DNA of 15,814 nucleotides from positions 1 to 15,814 of the forward strand of contig JAHFNF010000012.1 of assembly GCA_023267515.1 (NCBI GenBank), given 5' to 3'. The notes under the pieces were generated by a model. The model worked only from the letters and a program-made list of their open reading frames with translations, ran no database searches and was not told where the DNA came from. This document shows positions 1 through 6,965 of this stretch, in pieces (position 1 is the first letter of the stretch; each line of letters opens with the position of its first letter). Made by a program: the position numbers and the translations under genes. Origin of the DNA: Candidatus Nomurabacteria bacterium. GTDB taxonomy: Bacteria > Patescibacteriota > Minisyncoccia > Phycocordibacterales > UBA9973.

Positions 1-538
1 CCTATCTAGTAAAAAATATTTAGTATTCTCAGATTTACGAAAATTTGGGAAAATTACACTACTAGATACAAAAACCGCGCACGACACAAAACACTTGAAC
101 AATTTGGGCCCGGATCCATTAGATAAAAACTTTACGCTAGAAAAGTTAAAAGAACGTTTAAACAAAAAACCAAATGGAAAAATAAAAACGGTCTTGATGG
201 ATCAGTCGGTGATTGCCGGGATTGGAAATATTTATTCAGATGAAATACTTTGGAGAGCGGGCATCCGTCCAGAAAGAAAAGCGAGTAAAATTAAAGACGT
301 AGAAATGAGCCGGATGTGGAAAGCGATGAAAAGAACTCTGGCAAAGGGCATAGACTTCGGTGGGGACTCAATGTCTGATTATTTAAATATATATGGGCGG
401 CCGGGGCGTTTCCAACTTCACCACGAAGCCTACCGCCGCACAGGAGAGAAATGTAGAAAAAAAGGATGTAAAGGTGTTATAATTAGAAAAGTTATAAATG
501 GCAGAAGTGGTCACTTCTGTCCAAATCACCAAAGATAA
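1..538 (+). CDS. mutM: Formamidopyrimidine-DNA glycosylase (MutM/Fpg), 5'-truncated by window edge
   Basis: Base-excision-repair glycosylase/AP lyase that removes oxidised purines such as 8-oxoguanine. The frame is open from base 2, so the start lies outside the window and the catalytic N-terminal Pro-Glu cannot be checked. Visible parts are the FSDLRKFG stretch that closes the N-terminal beta-sandwich, the helix-two-turn-helix (DQSVIAGIGNIYSDEIL, about bases 218-275), the GRPGRFQ segment and a C-terminal zinc finger. The finger reads Cys-X4-Cys-X16-Cys-X2-His: the usual fourth cysteine is His in a CPNHQR ending, and the first knuckle has four intervening residues instead of two. The conserved Arg of the finger (NGRSGHF) is kept. 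An internal TTG at 95 is not the real start, because conserved Fpg sequence continues upstream of it. Family assignment is firm; activity is inferred. Confidence 0.93.
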   Translation, partial: LSSKKYLVFSDLRKFGKITLLDTKTAHDTKHLNNLGPDPLDKNFTLEKLKERLNKKPNGKIKTVLMDQSVIAGIGNIYSDEILWRAGIRPERKASKIKDVEMSRMWKAMKRTLAKGIDFGGDSMSDYLNIYGRPGRFQLHHEAYRRTGEKCRKKGCKGVIIRKVINGRSGHFCPNHQR

Positions 539-569
539 GCCATCAGATATAAATTAACAAAAAATAATT

Positions 570-752
570 ATGGCAGACGATAAAAAATCACACGGTGGAG
601 CAATGAAAGATTTAAAGTGGGTTATTTTTATTCTAATAATAATCTGGTTTATTTGGTATTTTAGCGGGGGCCCGCAGGGTTATGATGCCACCCAGCCTTT
701 TATTGAGCCGCCGGCTCCGCTTGGAGGCGGACAAACATATGGCGGTCAGTAA
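570..752 (+). CDS. Small single-pass membrane protein, function unknown
   Basis: A 60-residue protein: a charged N-terminus (MADDKKSHGG), one hydrophobic helix of about 18 residues (roughly residues 16-33, WVIFILIIIWFIWYF core), then a Gly/Pro-rich tail with PPAPLGGG near the end. The lysines before the helix suggest the N-terminus is cytoplasmic and the tail outside. It starts 31 nt after mutM and may be co-transcribed with it. Its last 7 nt overlap the 3' end of the convergent SpoU-family gene. No Shine-Dalgarno sequence is visible. I do not recognise a family. The clear helix and gene-like spacing support a real gene, but it is short. Confidence 0.6.
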   Translation: MADDKKSHGGAMKDLKWVIFILIIIWFIWYFSGGPQGYDATQPFIEPPAPLGGGQTYGGQ

Positions 753-1225
753 TCAGTCATTCTGAAAAGGACAATACCTAGCGCCACGGAAACATTGAGT
801 GATTCTTTTTTCCCCTTCATTGGTATTTCTGCTATCACGTCAGCAATTTTTAAAATACTTTTTGGCAATCCTAATACTTCACTCCCCATAATAAATACAT
901 TTTTATTTTTTTTCTTCGCTTTTTTGTAATCAACGGATTTTTTATCTTGTTCAACAGCTATAATATAGTACTTATCCAGTTTTAAATTAGAAATTAATAT
1001 TGGTAAATTTTTTTTAACTTCCCACGGTACAAACTCTTCTGCTCCAAGCGCCGATTTAGATATATCTTTTCTCTTCCGTCCAAAACGATCAAGTGGAGCG
1101 GGGGTGTACCCAGTTAAATAAATCTTATTGACTCCCGCGGCATCAGCCGTGCGAAACATCGCACCGACGTTCTCCACACTCCTTATATTGTGCAAAATGA
1201 CAATATTCTCTTGATTTTTCGGCAT
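746..1225 (-). CDS. SpoU/TrmH-family RNA 2'-O-methyltransferase
   Basis: SPOUT-fold methyltransferase expected to methylate a ribose 2'-OH in tRNA or rRNA using S-adenosylmethionine. All three SpoU motifs are present: motif 1 around residues 13-27 (Asn13, Asn19, Arg25 in NVGAMFRTA), motif 2 at 114-120 (GSEVLGL, Glu116) and motif 3 at 134-145 (IPMKG..ESLNVS). The final motif forms the cofactor-binding trefoil knot. At 159 residues it is essentially the catalytic domain alone, without the N-terminal L30e-like substrate-binding domain of RlmB/TsnR types. It is therefore closest in architecture to small TrmL/TrmH-like enzymes, but the target nucleotide cannot be told from sequence. It diverges from the tRNA-Lys gene, with overlapping promoters between them. 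Confidence 0.88.
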   Translation of the reverse strand: MPKNQENIVILHNIRSVENVGAMFRTADAAGVNKIYLTGYTPAPLDRFGRKRKDISKSALGAEEFVPWEVKKNLPILISNLKLDKYYIIAVEQDKKSVDYKKAKKKNKNVFIMGSEVLGLPKSILKIADVIAEIPMKGKKESLNVSVALGIVLFRMTDY

Positions 1226-1239
1226 ATTTCTTATATTAT
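1211..1239 (+). promoter_or_regulatory. Candidate promoter for tRNA-Lys
   Basis: TTGATT (1211-1216), 17 bp spacer, TATTAT (1234-1239): four of six and five of six matches to the sigma-70 consensus. The start would be near 1246, giving a leader of about 38 nt before the tRNA. The -35 lies inside the 5' end of the divergent methyltransferase gene, and the -10 overlaps that gene's own -10. Confidence 0.4.
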
Positions 1240-1243
1240 CACA
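1235..1243 (-). promoter_or_regulatory. Extended -10 promoter of the SpoU-family gene
   Basis: On the minus strand this reads TGT-GATAAT, an extended -10, followed by 9 nt and the ATG at 1225. Transcription would start about 3 nt before the ATG, so the mRNA should be nearly leaderless. It overlaps the -10 proposed for the opposing tRNA promoter. Confidence 0.45.
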
Positions 1244-1283
1244 CTATTATCTGACCCGTAGTTGTTTTGGTAGGTAAGAAATT

Positions 1284-1356
1284 CCGCCCGTAGCTCAGTC
1301 GGTAGAGCAGCTCCCTTTTAAGGAGAGGGTCGAGGGTTCGATTCCCCCCGGGCGGA
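1284..1356 (+). tRNA. tRNA-Lys (anticodon UUU)
   Basis: A 73-nt cloverleaf. The acceptor stem CCGCCCG/CGGGCGG (1284-1290 with 1349-1355) pairs in all seven positions, with discriminator A1356. The D arm is GCTC...GAGC. The anticodon loop is CTTTTAA, which places TTT at positions 34-36. The T-loop is TTCGATT. Two irregular pairs are visible: position 27-43 is G-A and position 50-64 is A-C. The 3' CCA is not encoded (the next bases are CAA), so it must be added by CCA transferase. The UUU anticodon reads both AAA and AAG codons. The stop codon of the convergent pilin gene lies 8 nt downstream. Confidence 0.95.
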
Positions 1357-1364
1357 CAAGTAGT

Positions 1365-2078
1365 TTAGAGATGTAAAATTATCACCATCTCTCCGGGCGC
1401 AGTATTCCAAGGACCGACGGCCGGTGGATTCACGTTTATAGGATCCCCAAAGCCTCCTTTCGGGTTGCCTTGAGCTTCGCCAGTATTAAGAACACCGTCA
1501 TCATATGTCTTATCAATTTTCGAGAGCGCGCTAGTCGGTATTTTGCCGGAGTCATCATTTCCAGGTGTCTCTGGCGCGTCGTCATCAAGAAAAACTATAA
1601 GTTCAGGGACATTATCAAAGGGTACTGATGCGTCACGCGTCTGCACGGTAAAGTGTCCACCCCAAGGGTGTTTTAAATTCCAAAAGCCACCGGAAAAATA
1701 TGGGCCCTTCCATTTAGCCGCTAGGATTGGATTGGTGTATGGGCCGCTTAAATATGGATTATTCATAAAAGGGTCTACTGCCGCAGAGCACGTAGGATCA
1801 TTGGCTCGCCTATAAGCCGGAGAGCTAAAATCCCAAGCAGTAGGTATGGTATTACAAGGTGGGGGAAACTGGCCAGTATCACTAAAATAGAGCATAGCAG
1901 CATTTTTCATTTCATGTATTTCAGAAACAGTCCAAGATACTTTGGACCTCTCACGTGCCTCGCTTAAATTAACTAAGACAATAGTGGAAATTATACCTAT
2001 AATTGCAATCGTAACCATAAGTTCAAGTAAGGTAAATCCTTTTTTGTAAAACCCTTTCATTTTGTTTATAGTTATCAT
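1365..2078 (-). CDS. Type IV pilin / type II secretion pseudopilin-like protein
   Basis: A 237-residue protein with a class III prepilin leader: a short basic leader ending KKG, then FTLLELMVTIAIIGIISTIV as the hydrophobic stem helix. Cleavage is expected after the Gly before FTLLEL, with Glu+5 present as in pilins processed and N-methylated by PilD-type peptidase. The rest is an extracellular globular part with two Cys (in PPPCNT and PTCSAA), a GspG-like HPWGGHFTVQ segment and an acidic LDDDAPETPGNDDSG stretch that could bind calcium. The ATG follows the holA stop after 1 nt, so the two are probably translated together. A second Met six residues later would also leave an adequate leader. It is the last gene of the polA operon. 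Major pilin or minor pseudopilin cannot be decided. Confidence 0.85.
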   Translation of the reverse strand: MITINKMKGFYKKGFTLLELMVTIAIIGIISTIVLVNLSEARERSKVSWTVSEIHEMKNAAMLYFSDTGQFPPPCNTIPTAWDFSSPAYRRANDPTCSAAVDPFMNNPYLSGPYTNPILAAKWKGPYFSGGFWNLKHPWGGHFTVQTRDASVPFDNVPELIVFLDDDAPETPGNDDSGKIPTSALSKIDKTYDDGVLNTGEAQGNPKGGFGDPINVNPPAVGPWNTAPGEMVIILHL

Positions 2079-2079
2079 A

Positions 2080-2724
2080 TTAAAAAGCTTCTAACAAAAA
2101 CTGCTCCATAGCTATCTCGTCACTTTTTCCCTCGGCCCTAGCCTCCGGCAATAGATAGGATAATTTTGTAGTAAAGTTTTTTAGTTCAGTAAGGGAGAAT
2201 TTGCTAAAATTTCTTTTCAATATCATATCTTTCGCCTTCCAAAATAAAACTCCTACTAATTCTTCTAATTTTACGCCTTTTTCTACTGCCTGCCGGTAAA
2301 AAATCCAAAGATTCAACTTATCTTTGGCTGCGTACGCGTTGGCAAGTTTAAAGTTATCATATTTTTCAGCCTTCTCTTTAGGTATTTCAAAAATATTCAA
2401 CTCCGCGCGAGCTTTCTTGAAAGCATCTAAGGCTGGTTTTAATAAATGCCCTTCTAGAAAAACAAAGGTGTTTGCTGAGGCACTCATCTCTGCCAAGTGG
2501 TTCAAAATAAACTCTCTCGCATCAGTATTTTCAAAAACATTTTCAAAATAGACTACACATTTTTCAAAAAAAAGCCCGGATCCAGAATAAAAACTCTCCA
2601 CTTGTTTCTCATTAAAATCATTTTTAATTACTGAAAAGGTCTCAACCTCACTGTATAAAGTGGAAAATTTCTCATAAGCTCGACGTTTGCTCTTTGTATC
2701 ATTGCCAGCAAAAAGATAAATCAT
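2080..2724 (-). CDS. holA: DNA polymerase III delta subunit-like protein (HolA), short form
   Basis: Probable clamp-loader delta subunit, which opens the sliding clamp for replication. The N-terminus MIYLFAGNDTKSKRRAYEKF matches the start of delta proteins. The C-terminal helical segment NAYAAKDKLNLWIFYRQAVEKG..EELVGVLFWKAKDMIL matches their third-domain pattern (a loader helix followed by W-K-x-K). At 214 residues it is about two thirds of the usual length of roughly 330. The AAA+-like region is reduced, as in other reduced genomes. Its ATG overlaps the upstream TGA by 4 nt (ATGA), and the pilin gene starts 1 nt after its stop. The assignment rests on pattern recognition without a search and is fairly confident, not certain. 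Confidence 0.68.
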   Translation of the reverse strand: MIYLFAGNDTKSKRRAYEKFSTLYSEVETFSVIKNDFNEKQVESFYSGSGLFFEKCVVYFENVFENTDAREFILNHLAEMSASANTFVFLEGHLLKPALDAFKKARAELNIFEIPKEKAEKYDNFKLANAYAAKDKLNLWIFYRQAVEKGVKLEELVGVLFWKAKDMILKRNFSKFSLTELKNFTTKLSYLLPEARAEGKSDEIAMEQFLLEAF

Positions 2725-3182
2725 AATTTTACTTTTTTCTTATACTCTTTATAAGGTTCCCCGTATTTTTTTTCTAGAATCTCTTCTTCTTTATCTAGAA
2801 ATATAAATTTAGTGACAATCGCGGCAATCAGAGTAAACACGACCACATAGAAAGCATTTACCACCATCCCAAAACCGATTAGCATCAACGCAATACCTAA
2901 ATGAGTGGGGCCCCGAGTGTAGCAATAAGGCCCTTTTAAAAAGATTTCGGCGCTCATAACTTCTCCTTTTTTTAAATTGCGTGAAGTATGTTGCGCCCAG
3001 TAAATAAGAAGTGGACCCGCTATCAAAAAGAAAAAACCAATATAAATTGCCCAAGGAAATTTGGGTAAATGCATTGGTTTGTAAAAGTCTAAAATAATCC
3101 CAAGTAAAAAACTCAGAAAATAAAAAGAATAAGAGTGTGCTAGAACCTTATGCACTTGATAGCTTTTAATCTCCTCGTCCAT
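2721..3182 (-). CDS. Isoprenylcysteine carboxyl methyltransferase / phospholipid methyltransferase-family membrane protein
   Basis: A 153-residue integral membrane protein with about four hydrophobic helices. It ends in the typical SAM-binding block of the ICMT/PEMT superfamily: GPYCYTRGPTHLG, a hydrophobic helix, then FLDKEEEILEKKYGEPYKEYKKKV. The canonical Arg-His-Pro of the first block reads Arg-Gly-Pro here, and the usual Tyr two residues further on is His, so substrate or cofactor handling may differ. The Glu-Glu pair and the G.PY..Y motif are kept. Bacterial members usually have unknown small-molecule or lipid substrates. It sits between polA and holA in one transcription unit (23 nt after polA, 4-nt overlap with holA), which gives no functional clue. 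Confidence 0.8.
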   Translation of the reverse strand: MDEEIKSYQVHKVLAHSYSFYFLSFLLGIILDFYKPMHLPKFPWAIYIGFFFLIAGPLLIYWAQHTSRNLKKGEVMSAEIFLKGPYCYTRGPTHLGIALMLIGFGMVVNAFYVVVFTLIAAIVTKFIFLDKEEEILEKKYGEPYKEYKKKVKL

Positions 3183-3205
3183 TGAAATATAATATCATAA
3201 ATAGT

Positions 3206-5593
3206 TTATTTCACCTCTCCAAAGTTATCCCCCGCGCCAAAATGCACTTCTAGCGGTATATTGGTCTTATAATGCAAGTAGGACCTCTCCATTACCCCCT
3301 GCATCGCATCTAAGATTATTTTTTGCGCTTTGGGCAGCGCCTCTTCCTCTATTTCATAGACCAATTCGTCGTGAATTTGTAGCACTAAATGCGCCTTGTC
3401 TACTAGCCCAGCTTTTTTTAAATCTTGATCGGCATAACGAATAGCAAGTTTGATAATGTCCGCGGCGGTACCTTGAATCGGGGCATTGGTCGCGGTGCGC
3501 TCGGCCATATTTTTAATAAAAGGAATTGGTGAACGGAGGCCAGGGAAAAATCTACGACGCCCAAAAAGGGTTTCAGTGTATCCAGTTTTAAGAGCCTCGT
3601 CTTTAACTTCCTGCATATAGTCACTTATTCTTGAAAATTGACGGAAGTAATTATCATAAAATTTTTGCGCTTCATCTCGTGTACCGCCGAGCGTTTTTCT
3701 TAAAGAAGAAACTCCCATCCCGTAAATGATGCCGAAGTTTATTACTTTTGCTTTGCGCCTCATTTCCGCATCCACTTTTTCTTGCGGCACATTAAACACA
3801 AAAGATGCCACACCAGCGTGAATATCTTTTCCTTCTTTAAAAATCTCTGTCATCCTTTTATCCCCCGAGAGCATCGCCAAAACCCGTAGTTCTATCTGGC
3901 TGTAATCCATCGCCACTAATTTGCAATTATTCCCTGACACAAAGCCACCACGAATACGCCGCCCGAGCTCGCTCTTGATTGGAATATTTTGCAAATTTGG
4001 ATCTTGTGAGGAAAATCTCCCCGTCGCCGCGCCGTTTTGGATAAATTTTGCATGAAGCCGTCCATCCTCACCTACCATATTTGGTATTACATCAATATAA
4101 GTGGAAAGAAGTTTTTGCAGTTCGCGATATTTTATAATCAGAGAAATAATTGGGTTCCCTTCCTCCAATTCCTCTAAAACAGAAATCTTGGTTGAAAACG
4201 AACCACTGGCACTTTTCTTTTTAGGAGATTTTATCTGCATTTTCTCAAATAAAACTTCTGCTAACTGTTTTGGTGAGTTTATATTGAACTCACCTCCGGC
4301 TGCGATGTATATATTTTTTGTCAGCTTATCTAGCTCAAGGTGATATTCTTCCGATAATTTTTTAAAGTATTTTTTATCTATCAAAATTCCCCACATTTGC
4401 ATCTCTTTAACTATCGGCATCAGCGGGCGTTCTATTTCTTCAAAAACCAATGACAGATTTTCTTCTTTTATTTTTTTTAAAACAGTTTCTCGGGCAATCT
4501 GAAAATCAGAAGTTTTAGCGTAAAGTAAAATATCTTCGGCGGTGGGGTTAGCCAATTCGGAATCTAAAAGCCATAAGGCGATAGAGGTTTCGTTTAATTC
4601 TCCGGGTTTTATACTTTGCGTTTGTTTACTGCTTTCTTCCTCCACAGGCGCAGCATTTTTGCCGTTACCATTAAAAAAGTTCTTCACTCGGCCCAAGAGG
4701 CTTCTAAACTCAAGCTCGGCAAAAAGATCTTCAATTCTCTTAATATCAGCACTTTCCCAAAAAGTTTTTTCCGGCAACTTAAAATCTATCGGGGCATCTC
4801 GGCGAATAGTAGCCAGTGTTTTAGAAAATTGCGCTTCTTCTTCATTATTTTTGACAAGTTCAATCATCCTCGGCTTGATGCCCGCTTTAATAAAACTATT
4901 TTCATCTTTTTTTATTTTTTTATAAATTTCTTCTATCGTCCCGAAATTTTTTATAAGGTCAGTAGCGGTTTTTTCCCCGATGCCCTTTATACCAATAATA
5001 TTATCCGACGGATCACCCCGCAGGCCTTTATAGTCTGGCAAGAGCCTCGGACCAAAACCAAATCTTTCTATTACCATTTTTTCATCATATAAAATTGTGT
5101 CGTTAATACCCTTTTTAAGGGTGTAGACCTGGACTTTCTTTCCATCTACCAATTGCATCGTATCCATATCGCCTGAGGCAATAATAATATTGATATCATT
5201 ATTTTTTTTCAATTTTTCAACTATCGTCCCTAGCTCATCATCTGCCTCAAACCCCGGCGCGTCATAGATTGGGATTTGGAAAGCATCAAAAATTCTCCGT
5301 GAGCTTATTAGTTGGGAAACTAGTGCGTCGTCTGTTTTGGCTCTTCCGGCCTTATATCCGTCGTAGGCCTCGTGGCGGAAGGTTTTGTCCGGCAAATCAT
5401 AACAAGCCACTATATAGTCTGGTTTGAGGTCAGAGATTATCTTCATCAGCATTGAGGAAAGCCCGTAAAGCGCCCCAGTCGGCTCGCCATCACTTTTAGA
5501 AAACTCAGGCAAGGCGTGATAAGCACGATGGATTATGGCGTGCGCGTCAAGCAGAACAAGAGTTTTAGCTTTATTTGCTTTACTTATTTGCAT
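3206..5593 (-). CDS. polA: DNA polymerase I with 5' nuclease but no proofreading site
   Basis: Family A polymerase for Okazaki-fragment maturation and repair, 795 residues. Residues 1 to about 300 are the 5'-3' flap nuclease: Asp16 in VLLDAHAI, the FEADDELGT and GDMDTMQLV acidic motifs, and the helix-hairpin-helix GDPSDNIIGIKGIGEKTA. Residues about 310-400 are a degenerate remnant of the 3'-5' exonuclease fold; the D-x-E proofreading motif is absent, as in Taq polymerase. The polymerase domain has motif A (DYSQIELR, Asp563), the O-helix RRKAKVINFGIIYG with Phe rather than Tyr at the ddNTP-discrimination position, and motif C (QIHDELVYE, Asp742). Length and motifs are intact. It heads an operon with the ICMT-like gene, holA and the pilin, behind an extended -10 promoter that predicts an almost leaderless mRNA. 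Confidence 0.97.
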   Translation of the reverse strand: MQISKANKAKTLVLLDAHAIIHRAYHALPEFSKSDGEPTGALYGLSSMLMKIISDLKPDYIVACYDLPDKTFRHEAYDGYKAGRAKTDDALVSQLISSRRIFDAFQIPIYDAPGFEADDELGTIVEKLKKNNDINIIIASGDMDTMQLVDGKKVQVYTLKKGINDTILYDEKMVIERFGFGPRLLPDYKGLRGDPSDNIIGIKGIGEKTATDLIKNFGTIEEIYKKIKKDENSFIKAGIKPRMIELVKNNEEEAQFSKTLATIRRDAPIDFKLPEKTFWESADIKRIEDLFAELEFRSLLGRVKNFFNGNGKNAAPVEEESSKQTQSIKPGELNETSIALWLLDSELANPTAEDILLYAKTSDFQIARETVLKKIKEENLSLVFEEIERPLMPIVKEMQMWGILIDKKYFKKLSEEYHLELDKLTKNIYIAAGGEFNINSPKQLAEVLFEKMQIKSPKKKSASGSFSTKISVLEELEEGNPIISLIIKYRELQKLLSTYIDVIPNMVGEDGRLHAKFIQNGAATGRFSSQDPNLQNIPIKSELGRRIRGGFVSGNNCKLVAMDYSQIELRVLAMLSGDKRMTEIFKEGKDIHAGVASFVFNVPQEKVDAEMRRKAKVINFGIIYGMGVSSLRKTLGGTRDEAQKFYDNYFRQFSRISDYMQEVKDEALKTGYTETLFGRRRFFPGLRSPIPFIKNMAERTATNAPIQGTAADIIKLAIRYADQDLKKAGLVDKAHLVLQIHDELVYEIEEEALPKAQKIILDAMQGVMERSYLHYKTNIPLEVHFGAGDNFGEVK

Positions 5594-5603
5594 TATTCTT
5601 GAA

Positions 5604-5612
5604 ATTATAACA
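5604..5612 (-). promoter_or_regulatory. Extended -10 promoter of the polA operon
   Basis: The minus strand reads TGT-TATAAT, a perfect extended -10, 10 nt before the polA ATG. No good -35 is seen 17 bp upstream, which extended -10 promoters tolerate. Transcription should start about 4 nt before the ATG. A perfect DnaA box lies at 5619-5627, within the -35/spacer zone of this promoter. Confidence 0.55.
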
Positions 5613-5618
5613 CTAATC

Positions 5619-5627
5619 TGTGGATAA
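5619..5627 (-). promoter_or_regulatory. DnaA box in the polA promoter region
   Basis: The minus strand reads TTATCCACA, the exact consensus R-type DnaA box. It sits between the polA -10 and the divergent promoter at 5634-5662, where bound DnaA-ATP could affect both directions. One 9-mer alone does not prove binding. Confidence 0.5.
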
Positions 5628-5633
5628 CCCTTA

Positions 5634-5662
5634 TTGCTACTTTGACAAAGTGGGTTTATAAT
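5634..5662 (+). promoter_or_regulatory. Promoter for the surface-protein pair
   Basis: TTGCTA (5634-5639), 17 bp spacer, TATAAT (5657-5662): four of six and six of six consensus matches. The start would be near 5669, leaving an AT-only leader of about 32 nt before the ATG at 5701, with no Shine-Dalgarno sequence. Confidence 0.6.
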
Positions 5663-5700
5663 TGTGTCAGAATATTATTATTAATAATTATTAAATTACT

Positions 5701-6933
5701 ATGCAAGATAAAAGAAATCTATATTTGAGTTTGGGGTTGGTGGTCTTAGTTGTTATTTTTGTAACGTTTCTAAAAGCACCTACAAACTCTGACAACTTAG
5801 GAGCTGCGCCATGCGTCAAGGCTGCCCCAACAATAGAACCGTATAATGGAACTCTACCTGTACCTTATGTAGTGGCTGGAGCAAGTGAGAACGACGGTTT
5901 TGTAATAACAAACAATGATAGCCCGAACTGTAAAGCAGCTACATTTACGTTTACAACCCAACCAATAAATTGGACCGCCTCTGCGCTTTGCGCCTCTGCC
6001 ATAGCAAATACCGCAGTTATGCCATATACCTCAGTCGCAACTTCATTTTTCCAAAACTCTAACGGCCTTCTACCACTTAGAATCCCTGCTAGTCGGCAAT
6101 CTGAAATGTGGTGGTGGGTTAAGGTTCCTGCTTGTACTGCCCCGGGAACTTATCCTTATTCTATAGTGGTATCTAGACAAGGGAATCCTTACAACCCGGC
6201 TCTTGATGCTACTTTTACCAACTCTGTTAATGTAGGTGGCACTCCATACAGTGAAACGACTGATCTTGCTTCAATCACGCCGACAAACCTGCAAGTAATT
6301 GCCAAGACAGCTACCGCAGTAGCCTTACAGTGGCAGACAGCTATGACAGGACCAAGCGGACCTAACCCTGCAGGAAACGTCGCTGAATATAGAATATACG
6401 ATGGCGCTACCCTGGTTGCCACAATACCGAGAAAGGGCGGATACGATACTAGAGATATGACTATGAATCCAACTTATGTCGTTACAGGACTAGTTGCAAA
6501 CTCTCCACATAATTTTACAGTCAAAGCATATACCTACAATGGTGTACTGTTACCAAATCTAGTGGTGTCGCAAAGCGCAACTACAAATGTGCCCGCTGAC
6601 GGCACAAACCCAGGAGTGCCAGTAATTAATTCAGTCGTAGCGGGTCCATCAAATTGGTATGCAGATATCACTTGGGCAGCCACAGACAATACTTTTATAA
6701 AAGGGTTTAAGTTAATTGACAACGACGGTGGCTTGGAAAGATTCTGCGAACTTATGTCCAGCACTTCTACTTTCTCCGCTAGTGGACACACTGTTATAAA
6801 TACTTGTCGGGTAAATTCCCTCGGTCCAAACTCAAACGGCCCGACTTCCACTTATAATATGAAGATGGTCGTATATGATATTGATGGTAATTCAAGATCA
6901 AGCGCCAATTTTAACGTAGTGGTACCAATATAA
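5701..6933 (+). CDS. Anchored exported protein with Ig/fibronectin-III-like domains
   Basis: A 410-residue surface protein. Residues 1-27 are a membrane anchor or uncleaved signal (MQDKRN, hydrophobic helix at residues 7-24, then KAP) almost identical to that of the next gene. About residues 38-177 form a beta-rich domain with four Cys that looks like a NEW3/CARDB-type Ig fold (VVAGASENDGFVITNN, ending AGTYPYSIVV-like). Residues about 191-295 are fibronectin-III-like (PTNLQVIAKTATAVALQW, YRIYDG, YVVTGLVANSPHNFTVKAYT). Residues about 297-410 are a further Ig-like domain with two Cys. The six cysteines could form three disulfides outside the cell. No catalytic motif is seen; adhesion or a scaffold role is inferred. 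It is probably co-transcribed with the kelch-repeat gene 32 nt downstream. Confidence 0.85.
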   Translation: MQDKRNLYLSLGLVVLVVIFVTFLKAPTNSDNLGAAPCVKAAPTIEPYNGTLPVPYVVAGASENDGFVITNNDSPNCKAATFTFTTQPINWTASALCASAIANTAVMPYTSVATSFFQNSNGLLPLRIPASRQSEMWWWVKVPACTAPGTYPYSIVVSRQGNPYNPALDATFTNSVNVGGTPYSETTDLASITPTNLQVIAKTATAVALQWQTAMTGPSGPNPAGNVAEYRIYDGATLVATIPRKGGYDTRDMTMNPTYVVTGLVANSPHNFTVKAYTYNGVLLPNLVVSQSATTNVPADGTNPGVPVINSVVAGPSNWYADITWAATDNTFIKGFKLIDNDGGLERFCELMSSTSTFSASGHTVINTCRVNSLGPNSNGPTSTYNMKMVVYDIDGNSRSSANFNVVVPI

Positions 6934-6965
6934 TAAGATAGTTATTAATTAACATTATAAAAAAT

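Noticed and set aside
95..538. mutM starting at the TTG at 95
   Set aside because: Conserved Fpg sequence (FSDLRKFG) lies in frame upstream, so the gene is cut by the window edge.
1283..1357. Alternative tRNA register with acceptor stem TCCGCCC/GGGCGGA
   Set aside because: It would shift the invariant T8 and the D-stem by one. The 1284-1356 register gives seven pairs, an A discriminator and normal spacing.
4101..5092. Long open frames on the plus strand opposite polA
   Set aside because: They are antisense to a gene with complete family A polymerase motifs and show no protein-like features of their own.
5642..5662. Perfect TTGACA at 5642-5647 near TATAAT at 5657-5662
   Set aside because: The spacer is only 9 bp, too short for sigma-70; TTGCTA at 5634-5639 gives the proper 17 bp.
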